The notes beneath the pieces are model-generated. The model saw only the letters and a program-made list of their open reading frames with translations. It did no database searches and had not been told where the DNA came from. The position numbers and the translations under genes were made by a program. Shown here one piece after another: positions 16,831 to 24,394 of a DNA stretch of 64,000 nt (position 1 is the first letter of the stretch; every line of letters begins with the position of its first letter). The stretch lies in contig JAUWAU010000002.1 of NCBI GenBank assembly GCA_030601885.1, forward strand, positions 124,001 through 188,000, in the 5' to 3' direction. The stretch is from Armatimonadota bacterium (GTDB lineage Bacteria > Armatimonadota > Zipacnadia > JAUWAU01).

Positions 16831-19344
16831 GTGACCAAGAGCTATACGTCAAGACTGCTGCTATTGTGTTTCTTATGCGTAATAGTGGCTTCTATGGTGG
16901 GGCTAATGGGGCCCTCACCGTATGCGCAGGAACGCCCCCCCACTTCGAGGCCACCTACCCCATCTGGGTCTGATGAGGAGAAGAAGGAGGAGGAGAAGAA
17001 GACCGAAGAGGAGGCTGGGCTGGTCTTCGCCGTCGTGCCGGAGAAGCTAGACGGGGAACAGCTCATCTCCTTCAGCTTCGACCAGGCCGACATTGACGAC
17101 GTACTGAAGTTCCTCGCCGACGCCAGCGGCAAGCAGATCATCAAATCCCCTGATGTGGAGCTGCGAGTCACCATTGTCAGTATGGCCAAAGTGACAGTGC
17201 CGGACGCCTTCAAGGTGCTTGCCGCGATACTGGACGTTCAGGGCTACACGATGATCACGATGGAGGACGAAGTGCGGATCACAACCAAGGAGAAGCGGCG
17301 AGTGGACACCGGCCCCATCCACCCGGGGAGGGAACATGAGGAGATCCTGGCGACACAGGAAATCATCACCCAGATCCTCCAGATTCAGTTTGTCGATGCC
17401 ACGCAGCTTGCCGAGGACCTCAAGCCGCTGTTCCCGGACACGGGCGATACCGGGCTGCTCCTGTCCAATGCGGACACCAACACCATCGTCATCATTGACA
17501 CCGGTGAGCGGGTGAAGCGGATTGTCGAGCTCATCAACCACCTGGACGCGGACACGTCGGAGGTTAAGGAGATAAAGGTGATCAAGCTGCAGTACGCGGA
17601 GGCGGCGGAGGTGGCGAATATCATCGAAGACCTCTTCGAGCCGCGGAGTCCCCTCAGGGGCCTGTCCTCGGATGCGATGCGGCGGCTCACGGACGCAATG
17701 CGCCGCACGAGCGGTAGCAGCGCCGGGGCACGGCCGTCGGGCCTGAGGCTGCCAACGGGATTGACAGCGATGCGGGGCGAGGTGCGGGTGGAGTCCGACG
17801 AGCGCACCAACTCTGTGGTGGTCTCCGCGTCGACGGCGAACCTGGACAACATCGAGGAAGTTATCAGAGAGCTGGACGTGGACATCTCGCCGAAGGTGAT
17901 CCACAGGACCTTCCAGCTCGAGTATGCCGATGCGACCACCGTGTCAGAGCAGCTCAATCAATTGTTTGAGCCCGAGCAGACCCGCGGCCGGGGGGGGTTC
18001 GGCGGATTCTACAGCAGCTACTACCGGAGCTCCTACGGCCGATCCAGGCAGCCAGAGGCCGCGGGACTGCAGCCGAACCGCGTTGTGCCCGACACCCGCA
18101 CTAACAGCATCATCGTCACAGCCGAGGAAGAGGACATGGAGGGCTTTGAGGCCCTTATAAAGGACCTCGACAGGGAGTCGCCCCTCGAGGAGGTCGTGAG
18201 AGTCTTCGAGCTGCAGAACGCCAATGCGGCGGATGTGGCTGATGCGCTGTACGACGTGTTCCAGGGCGCAGATCGGCAGCGAAGCTTCTTCTTCTTCCTC
18301 TTTGGCCGGGGCGGGAGTTCCCAGGCGGGCGCAGGGCCGCTGGACATGTTGCGTGAGGTAAACGTCATAGCTGACCCGCAGAGCAACAAGCTGATCGTCA
18401 GTGGGCCGGCCCAGAGCTTCGACTTGGTTGAGAAACTCATCAACGATCTCGACAAACCGCTGCCGCAGGTGTTCATCGAGGTCGTCATCGTTGACGTGAC
18501 GCTCGACGAGTCCAGCCGGTTCGGCTTGGAGTGGAAGGCTATCACCACCAGCGGCAGTACCACGAGCGAGTTCGGCACGGACCTGGGCGTAGCTGTCACG
18601 GACCCATCGGAGCTGGGCGGCTTCCGGTATAGCGTCTTGAGTCGGAACTTCCGGTCCCTGCTGCGGGCCCTCGAGACCCAAAGGGACGTGCAGGTTATCT
18701 CGACCCCGCACATATTGGTGATGGACAACACCGAGGCGACTATAGACGTCGGCCAGAGCATACCGTACACCGAGAGCACCCAGGAGACGACCGGCGGCGG
18801 CTTCCAGGTCAGCACTGCCTTCTTGGACGTCGCCATCACGCTCGTCGTCACCCCACACATTAACAACAGCGATCAGATCACGCTGGACGTGAATCAAACG
18901 ATCGATTCCTTCGTCGAGTTCGTGGACTTCGGCCAGGGGAACAAAGCGCCGCGGACCCAGAGGCGCAATACCCAGACCTCAGTGCTTGTGGAGGACGGGC
19001 AGACGGTGGTGCTCGGCGGCATCATGTCCGAGCGGGAGTCCGTCATCATTGATGGCGTACCTATACTGCGCGACATACCGCTGATTGGCAAGCTGTTTGA
19101 GCACAAGGAGAAGCAGAAGGAGAAGACCGAGTTGATGGTCTTTCTGACCCCGCATATCGTCAAGGACGCGCGCGACGCGGCAGCCGTATTCGACCAGGAG
19201 CGATCCAAGCTGAACCGGGATCCGTATCTTGACCCGCGGCGACAGCCTATCCGGCTCCCGCGCCAAGATGAGACCGAGGAGACACAGACCGACGCAGGCG
19301 AAGCTGCCCCGGTCACGCCGGCTCCAGCGGCCACAACACCGTAG
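16831..19344 (+). CDS. gspD: Type II secretion outer-membrane secretin GspD
   Basis: The 837-residue protein has a signal peptide (about 1-40) and a Lys/Glu-rich linker. An N0/STN-like domain follows (about 73-155), then four N1-type KH-like repeats, each opening with a VxxIxLxYAxA-type strand: ILQIQFVDATQLAEDL, VIKLQYAEAAEVANII, TFQLEYADATTVSEQL and VFELQNANAADVADAL. The secretin core begins about LPQVFIEVVIVDV and contains ISTPHILVMDN, VGQSIPY, VVLGGIMSERES and DIPLIGKLFEHKEKQKEKTELMVFLTPHIV. A Gly/Tyr/Arg-rich insert interrupts repeat 3. GTG 16831 follows GGAAGG by 11 bases. It ends the operon. Confidence 0.95.
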   Translation: MTKSYTSRLLLLCFLCVIVASMVGLMGPSPYAQERPPTSRPPTPSGSDEEKKEEEKKTEEEAGLVFAVVPEKLDGEQLISFSFDQADIDDVLKFLADASGKQIIKSPDVELRVTIVSMAKVTVPDAFKVLAAILDVQGYTMITMEDEVRITTKEKRRVDTGPIHPGREHEEILATQEIITQILQIQFVDATQLAEDLKPLFPDTGDTGLLLSNADTNTIVIIDTGERVKRIVELINHLDADTSEVKEIKVIKLQYAEAAEVANIIEDLFEPRSPLRGLSSDAMRRLTDAMRRTSGSSAGARPSGLRLPTGLTAMRGEVRVESDERTNSVVVSASTANLDNIEEVIRELDVDISPKVIHRTFQLEYADATTVSEQLNQLFEPEQTRGRGGFGGFYSSYYRSSYGRSRQPEAAGLQPNRVVPDTRTNSIIVTAEEEDMEGFEALIKDLDRESPLEEVVRVFELQNANAADVADALYDVFQGADRQRSFFFFLFGRGGSSQAGAGPLDMLREVNVIADPQSNKLIVSGPAQSFDLVEKLINDLDKPLPQVFIEVVIVDVTLDESSRFGLEWKAITTSGSTTSEFGTDLGVAVTDPSELGGFRYSVLSRNFRSLLRALETQRDVQVISTPHILVMDNTEATIDVGQSIPYTESTQETTGGGFQVSTAFLDVAITLVVTPHINNSDQITLDVNQTIDSFVEFVDFGQGNKAPRTQRRNTQTSVLVEDGQTVVLGGIMSERESVIIDGVPILRDIPLIGKLFEHKEKQKEKTELMVFLTPHIVKDARDAAAVFDQERSKLNRDPYLDPRRQPIRLPRQDETEETQTDAGEAAPVTPAPAATTP

Positions 19345-19391
19345 CAGGGGTGCAGCGGGCCGCCCGGGTGTGGTGGGCGCCATGCATGCGA

Positions 19392-19420
19392 CAGCGCCGC
19401 GCGCTAAGCGCGCGGCGCTG
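19392..19420. terminator. Bidirectional intrinsic-type terminator after gspD
   Basis: A perfect 14-bp inverted repeat, CAGCGCCGCGCGCT (19392-19405) and AGCGCGCGGCGCTG (19407-19420), folds as a 13-bp GC stem with a TAA loop. TTCTTC follows on the plus strand. It lies between the end of the secretion operon and the end of the convergent GT4 gene, so it can serve both. Confidence 0.8.
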
Positions 19421-19564
19421 TTCTTCAACATCGTCGGTCCAGTCTACATCGGCTGGGGCTCACATCTGAGCGGCATACGCCTGGTGCGTGCCGCCCGCTT
19501 GCCGACGCATCTCCCCCACTCCCGGCCCGCGGCGCCGCCAGGTCGCCACGCCGTTGGCCGCCCA

Positions 19565-20716
19565 TCAGCTCCGGCGGCGTCCATTCAGCACCGATTCGTA
19601 GACTGCCACGAGGCGTTGGGCCATCTTGGGGGCCGAGTACCGCTTGGAGAACTCCTGAGCCCTGGCACCCATGCGTCGGCGGCGTGGTTCGTCCAGCACC
19701 AATTCGATGGTCTTGCTCGCCAGATCCGACTTGGACACCTGGGCCAGCAGGCCGTTTTCGCCGTCTCGAATGGCGTCAACCGATCCCTGTGCCCGGACCG
19801 CCACAACTGGGGTTCGCGATGCCATGGCCTCAGTGATGACGAGAGGCTGCACCTCGGTGAGGGAGGCTGAGACGAAGATATCAGCCGCGGCGAAGTACGG
19901 CGGGATCAGGGAATAGGGCACGTGCCCCGGAAAGATGACGAAATCGGACAGTCCTCTGTCGGCCACGAAGCCGCGAAGCTGGTCGGCCTCAGGCCCGGAG
20001 CCGATGATCATCAGTCTCGTGGCTGGCGCCGACTGGCGGACTAAAGCCATCGACTCGATAAGGAACCGTAGGTTCTTCTCCGGCGCAATGCGGCCGGCCC
20101 AGAGAAGGATGGTCTCGTCATTGGCGATGTCGTGGCGCGGCCTCACCGACCTGCCATCGGCGTCCAGGAACGGGGCCAAGTCGGTGGCATTGGGCACCAC
20201 ATCGATCTGCTGCGTCACACCCCACTGCAGGAGCTTCTGCCGCATGGTTTCTGCCGGCGTGGCAACGCGATCGCATTTATCGCAGTACCGCACCACCGCC
20301 CGGCGCACCAGCCCGCGGGACATGCGACCTACGATGGGCAGGTAGTGGCAGTACTCATCGTACTGCGTGTGGATCGTGGTGATCACCGGTATGCCATTTT
20401 TCCGGCCAAACCAGAGCGCCCAGCGGCCCAACCAGACGGGATGCTGCGTATGCACAACGTCCAGGTGCAGTCCGCTGAGCTCTCGCCACATGCGCCTGGG
20501 GAAGGGAGTCGGCGGCCACATGTCTGCGTTGGGGAGCTTCGGCAGCGCCCTGAAACGATACACCCGCCCCTCGTTCGTAGGGGTGCCGGGCGCATTGGCG
20601 CAGACGATGAATACCTCGTGCCCGAGGGCCTCCAGCCCCTTCTGGAAGCCCAGGATCGAGTTCACAACCCCATTGACGACGGGACTGTAGCTGTTGGTGA
20701 AGATGCCCACGCGCAT
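19565..20716 (-). CDS. GT4-family glycosyltransferase (GT-B fold)
   Basis: The ~383-residue protein starts MRVGIFTNSYSPVVNGVVNS, the N-terminal Rossmann signature of GT4 enzymes acting on diacylglycerol, phosphatidylinositol or similar lipids. Conserved features include HTQHPVWLGR, the linker VVPNATDLAPF, LLWAGRIAPEKNLRFLIE, and the EX7E motif in SLTEVQPLVITEAMASRTPVVA. It is cytosolic or peripheral to the membrane and would transfer a nucleotide-activated sugar. I take ATG 20716 as start; the frame is open to a TTG at 20884, adding a 56-residue Arg-rich stretch without homology. It is convergent with gspD and divergent from the FHA operon. The exact acceptor is unknown. Confidence 0.85.
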   Translation of the reverse strand: MRVGIFTNSYSPVVNGVVNSILGFQKGLEALGHEVFIVCANAPGTPTNEGRVYRFRALPKLPNADMWPPTPFPRRMWRELSGLHLDVVHTQHPVWLGRWALWFGRKNGIPVITTIHTQYDEYCHYLPIVGRMSRGLVRRAVVRYCDKCDRVATPAETMRQKLLQWGVTQQIDVVPNATDLAPFLDADGRSVRPRHDIANDETILLWAGRIAPEKNLRFLIESMALVRQSAPATRLMIIGSGPEADQLRGFVADRGLSDFVIFPGHVPYSLIPPYFAAADIFVSASLTEVQPLVITEAMASRTPVVAVRAQGSVDAIRDGENGLLAQVSKSDLASKTIELVLDEPRRRRMGARAQEFSKRYSAPKMAQRLVAVYESVLNGRRRS

Positions 20717-21045
20717 GGGTTGCCCCGATGGGCCCGGCCTACGAACGGCCGTTCGATACCGCGACAGAACACGCTCGGACAACCGTCGCCGGGGTCGCAG
20801 CCCCACCTGCGACTCGTCATCCGGACCCGTATTCGGCGCGACGGTATCGTTCTCCTCTGCGGAGTCGGGCTGAGGACGCCGCAACCGGGGGGCGCCAACG
20901 AGAGTCTAAGAGGAGAGAGCGGACCGGCTGCGCCCTCATTGACCCGGTGGAATTAGCGGTGCTATAATTCGGCCGTGCGTGGCCCGAGCGTGCATAGCGG
21001 CGACAGTTTGGTTTGAGCGGAAGACCAGGCCGAGGGAGGAGCCGC
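20717..21045. other. Divergent intergenic region of the GT4 gene and the FHA operon
   Basis: These 329 bases contain a strong plus-strand promoter (20939-20968) for the wall-signalling operon. The left half could be an N-terminal extension of the GT4 gene if the TTG at 20884 is used. I see no other structured element. Confidence 0.4.
20939..20968 (+). promoter_or_regulatory. Sigma-70-type promoter of the FHA/SEDS/PBP/kinase operon
   Basis: TTGACC (20939-20944) and a perfect TATAAT (20963-20968) are separated by 18 bases. This is the best housekeeping-type promoter in the window. Transcription would start near 20975, leaving a ~70-base leader before the GTG at 21046. Confidence 0.75.
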
Positions 21046-21597
21046 GTGGACTTCGTTCTCGCCGTCGGCAAGTACTTCTTTCTGGCGCTCTTGTATGTGT
21101 TCGTGTTCCTCGTTTATCGTGCGATCCTGCGCGACGTGCGCGGGGCTGCCACGCCCGCACCGTCGGGGAACCGCCGGGCACACAGCGGCGCTCCTTCGTC
21201 GGTGGCGCGCCAGTCTCGCGGGCCCGCACCGGCCTCCGGGCCCATCCTCCCGGCTGCAGCAGCACCACAGCACGAGCAAGGCGAGGCTTCCGAAGCCGCG
21301 GCGCGGCTGGTCGTAGTTGAGAGCCCGGATGTGGACAGGCTGCCCGCCGGTACAGTGCTGCCCCTGTCGGCCGCAACGTCGGTGGGCCGGAGCAGCGAGA
21401 ACGCCATTGAGCTACCTGACCGATTTGCGTCCGCCCATCATGTATTGATCTATCTCACACGGGGCAAGCACGTGCTCAGGGATCGAGACAGCACGAACGG
21501 CACTTTCGTGAATGGTACGCGCATATACTCCGAAGTCGTCCTCAGTGCTGGCGATCGCCTCGAGATCGGCACTACCATACTCGAGTACAGACAGTGA
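21046..21597 (+). CDS. Membrane-anchored FHA-domain protein
   Basis: The 183-residue protein has one N-terminal transmembrane helix (about 5-24) and a low-complexity Ala/Pro linker. The C-terminal FHA domain spans about 85-183 (SVGRSSENAIELPD, ASAHHVLIYL, LRDRDSTNGTFVNGTRI, AGDRLEIGTTILEY). The GR-S...SAHH...NGT-VNG residues that bind phosphothreonine are present. It resembles the FhaB/FipA-type reader found beside PknB-like kinases in Actinobacteria, so its likely ligand is a phosphothreonine made by the kinase four genes downstream. GTG 21046 has GGGAGGAG four bases upstream. Confidence 0.88.
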   Translation: MDFVLAVGKYFFLALLYVFVFLVYRAILRDVRGAATPAPSGNRRAHSGAPSSVARQSRGPAPASGPILPAAAAPQHEQGEASEAAARLVVVESPDVDRLPAGTVLPLSAATSVGRSSENAIELPDRFASAHHVLIYLTRGKHVLRDRDSTNGTFVNGTRIYSEVVLSAGDRLEIGTTILEYRQ

Positions 21598-21606
21598 TAG
21601 CATGTC

Positions 21607-22911
21607 ATGGTCAGCGTAAGAGGGAGCCGCGACTCCGGTGCGCAGCTCGAGCGAGGGTTGCTGCTGCTCGGCGGCGGCGTCGTGGTCATCGGCTTCCTGC
21701 TGACGTCGCTGGGCATGGGTGAGTCGTGGGTTCGGACGGTGCGAATCTTCTTGGTGCCGGGGGCGTTCCTGCTGGCGTCTTTCGCCCTGGATGGGATCCA
21801 CTCACCTCGGGAGCGATTGATCCTCCCGATGGTGGCCCTGCTGTGTGGAGTAGGGATCTGCTGCCTATGGCTCGTGGACGACTGGCAGATGTCCAAGCAG
21901 CTCCTGTGGATTACTCTGGGTGCTGCCCTCCTGGTGGGCACGTATCACGTAGTGCCGGAGCCGGCTCGCCTGGGGCGCTACAAGTACCTTTGTGGCGCTA
22001 TCGCCGCAGCTCTGATCGTCGTGACCATGATATGGGGCAGAGCCGCGACGCAGGACGGCCCGAAGCTTTGGCTCGGCTTTGGCCCGTTGAGCTTTCAGCC
22101 TGCTGAGGCGGCGAAGCTGCTCATGTCGATCTTTCTGGCAGGCTTTCTCGCCGAGCGCTTCAAGGCCCAGCGGGTCGCTCCGGGCGAGCGCAGTCGGGCA
22201 TCGCCCTCCATACGCTACATGGGCCCCGTCATCCTCGTCGTGGGCTTGTGCCTGGCGATGTTCGTGCTCCAGAGCGACCTGGGTGCTGCTATGCTCTTCT
22301 TCGGCCTATTTGTGGCCATGCTTTACGTTGGGGTGGGGCGCCTGCGATACGTGCTGATGAGCATCGCGCTTTTCCTCGCCGGCGCGGGGCTCGCATACCA
22401 ATACTCGCCCAAGGTGGCCAGCCGCGTCAGCATATGGCTCGATCCATGGGGCTCGGGGGACTACGGCGCCGGGCAGATTCGCGAGAGCTTGCTGTGTTTC
22501 GGCGAGGGCGGCATCTTTGGCACCGGATTGGGGTTGGGAATGGTGGGAAGGCTTCCGGCGGCGAGCACCGACCTCATCTTCGCCGTCATCGGCGAACAGA
22601 TGGGTATGCTCGGCTGCACCGCAATTCTGTTGCTGTACGCCATGCTGGTGTATCGCAGCTTCAGGATCGCGTGGCGGTCCGAGGACGCCTTCTCGTCCCT
22701 GCTGGCCACTGCGCTCGCCACCGTGCTGGCGGTGCAAACGCTGACGATCATCGGCGGCGTCACGCGGCTCATCCCTCTGACAGGCATTACGCTTCCTTTC
22801 GTGAGCTACGGTGGTAGCTCTATGGCGACGAACCTCGTCGCCGTCGGGCTGCTGCTCGCCATCTCCAGGCAGCCGGGCGGCTCATCCGTACCCGGCGTCA
22901 CGGACATCTGA
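21607..22911 (+). CDS. FtsW/RodA/SpoVE (SEDS) peptidoglycan polymerase
   Basis: The 434-residue protein has about ten transmembrane segments. SEDS signatures are present: WLGFGPLSFQPAEAAKLLMS, the long extracellular loop with DPWGSGDYGAGQIRESLLCF and GGIFGTGLGLG, DLIFAVIGEQMGMLG, and GITLPFVSYGGSSMATNLVAVGLLL. The catalytic Asp region of RodA corresponds to the QSDLGAAMLFFGLF segment. It would polymerise glycan strands from lipid II with a partner class B PBP. The partner encoded next door lacks catalytic motifs, which is unusual. Whether it is RodA (elongation) or FtsW (division) cannot be told; gene order mirrors actinobacterial rodA-pbpA. Confidence 0.9.
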   Translation: MVSVRGSRDSGAQLERGLLLLGGGVVVIGFLLTSLGMGESWVRTVRIFLVPGAFLLASFALDGIHSPRERLILPMVALLCGVGICCLWLVDDWQMSKQLLWITLGAALLVGTYHVVPEPARLGRYKYLCGAIAAALIVVTMIWGRAATQDGPKLWLGFGPLSFQPAEAAKLLMSIFLAGFLAERFKAQRVAPGERSRASPSIRYMGPVILVVGLCLAMFVLQSDLGAAMLFFGLFVAMLYVGVGRLRYVLMSIALFLAGAGLAYQYSPKVASRVSIWLDPWGSGDYGAGQIRESLLCFGEGGIFGTGLGLGMVGRLPAASTDLIFAVIGEQMGMLGCTAILLLYAMLVYRSFRIAWRSEDAFSSLLATALATVLAVQTLTIIGGVTRLIPLTGITLPFVSYGGSSMATNLVAVGLLLAISRQPGGSSVPGVTDI

Positions 22912-22913
22912 CC

Positions 22914-24305
22914 ATGGACTTCCGTCCGAACGTGCGCAAGCTGGCGATCGCTCTTCTGTGCGGGTTCCTGGTGCTGTTGGCTCCGCTGACGTACTGGCAA
23001 GTGCTGGTAGCCACACGCCTGCAAGCCAGCCCGTACAACGAGCGCGCCAAGGCCCGCCGGAAGGCCATACGGCGGGGCTCGATTTTCGACCGCAACGGCG
23101 GCGTCCTGGCAGAGACCCAGCCGTTCGGGAGCGATCTCGAGGAGCGCGTCTACCCGCTGGATGAGGCTGCGGCACACGTGGTGGGCTACTATGCGCGCGT
23201 GCACGGCCGGGACGGGATCGAGCGCACTCAAGATGACGCCCTGATGGCCCTGGGCTCATACCTCACGTCACCGAAGCGTCTGTTCTCCCCCCGCCGGGTA
23301 GGCTGCGACGTGACGCTGACGCTTGACGCAGAGGCGCAGCAGGCTGCACATGTGGAACTGGGGCGACGCCGGGGCGCCGTCGTTGCAGTGGACCCGCGCA
23401 CCGGCGAGATCCTGGTCATGGTCAGCGCCCCGTCATTTCACCCGGCTCTCGTTGATGACGAATGGCCGCGCATTCGTCAGCGTGACGATGCGCCCCTGCT
23501 CAACAGAGCCACCGCCCGGCCCTACCGGCCAGGAGCCGCACTGCAGCTCATCATCGCGACGGCGGCCATTGACCTCGGCGCAGCGCGGGCCAGCGATACG
23601 TTCACCTGCCGTGGGAGCGCAGATGTGGGCGGAATGCAGGTGGATTGCTCGCCCAGGCGTGGACACGGCCAGATAAGCCTGACCGGCGCCTTTGCCCAGT
23701 CTTGCCGGATCGCCCTCGCAACATTGGCTACGCGTCTCGGTCCGGAGAGGCTGGACGAGTACATCCGCCGTTTCGGCTGGCGAGGCGCGCCCGAGCTTGA
23801 GATCCCTGTACGGCGCTCAGCCGTCCGAGAGCTGACCGCCGTCGGTCCAGCCGATTTCGTGGCCGCGTGCCTCGACGGTCATGGTGTACGGCTCACGCCC
23901 TTGGCGATGTGCAGCGCAGCGGCGAGCATCGCGAACGGCGGCGTGAGGATGCAGCCGTACCTGGTCCGGAGCGTTGCCGACGTCAATGGCCGCGTGCTGA
24001 ACCAGACGCCTCCACGGCGGCTTGGCCGCGTGTGCAGCTCGTGGGCGGCGGCGGAGCTCGGTGCGCTGATGACGTCTGCAGTGCGAAGGGGAACGGCGAG
24101 ACGGGCAGGAATACCGGATGTGGAAGTGGCAGGGATTGCCGGCAGCGCGGAGGAGCCAGAGGTCGGCGCTAATTCCTGGTTCCTCGGATTCGCTCCCGCC
24201 GACAGTCCGGAGGTGGCAGTGGCAGTGGTGATCGAGGATGGCGGGGGCAGCGGCGAGCAGGCGGCCAAGCTGGCTGGCGGCGTTTTTGAGGCGATGTTGC
24301 GTTGA
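22914..24305 (+). CDS. Class B penicillin-binding-protein homologue with degenerate active site
   Basis: The 463-residue protein is like PbpA in size and plan: a single N-terminal membrane helix (about 9-28), a dimerisation segment with RGSIFDRNGGVLAET, and a transpeptidase fold from about 130. All three catalytic motifs are altered. The Ser-x-x-Lys site reads PGAALQ, with Ala208 and Gln211 for Ser and Lys. The SxN motif is SCR (263-265). The KTG motif is IAGS (408-411). Flanking sequences (RPYRPG, AFAQSC, WFLGFAPADSPEVAVAVVIE) are well conserved, so this is not random decay. It probably cannot acylate beta-lactams or cross-link. A structural activator of the SEDS protein is the likeliest role. 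Confidence 0.88.
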   Translation: MDFRPNVRKLAIALLCGFLVLLAPLTYWQVLVATRLQASPYNERAKARRKAIRRGSIFDRNGGVLAETQPFGSDLEERVYPLDEAAAHVVGYYARVHGRDGIERTQDDALMALGSYLTSPKRLFSPRRVGCDVTLTLDAEAQQAAHVELGRRRGAVVAVDPRTGEILVMVSAPSFHPALVDDEWPRIRQRDDAPLLNRATARPYRPGAALQLIIATAAIDLGAARASDTFTCRGSADVGGMQVDCSPRRGHGQISLTGAFAQSCRIALATLATRLGPERLDEYIRRFGWRGAPELEIPVRRSAVRELTAVGPADFVAACLDGHGVRLTPLAMCSAAASIANGGVRMQPYLVRSVADVNGRVLNQTPPRRLGRVCSSWAAAELGALMTSAVRRGTARRAGIPDVEVAGIAGSAEEPEVGANSWFLGFAPADSPEVAVAVVIEDGGGSGEQAAKLAGGVFEAMLR

Positions 24306-24326
24306 GCCCGATTCTGCTCGCGATTG

Positions 24327-24347
24327 CCCGGCGAGCCACGCGCCGGG
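24327..24347. other. Hairpin between the PBP-like and kinase genes
   Basis: CCCGGCG (24327-24333) pairs with CGCCGGG (24341-24347) over a 7-base loop, with no T-run. It could modulate read-through or mRNA stability between the PBP-like and kinase genes. It is weak evidence alone. Confidence 0.3.
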
Positions 24348-24394
24348 TGAGAGATGGCTGCGTCCGTTGAGCCGGCGCGGGAGATGGTGCCTCT

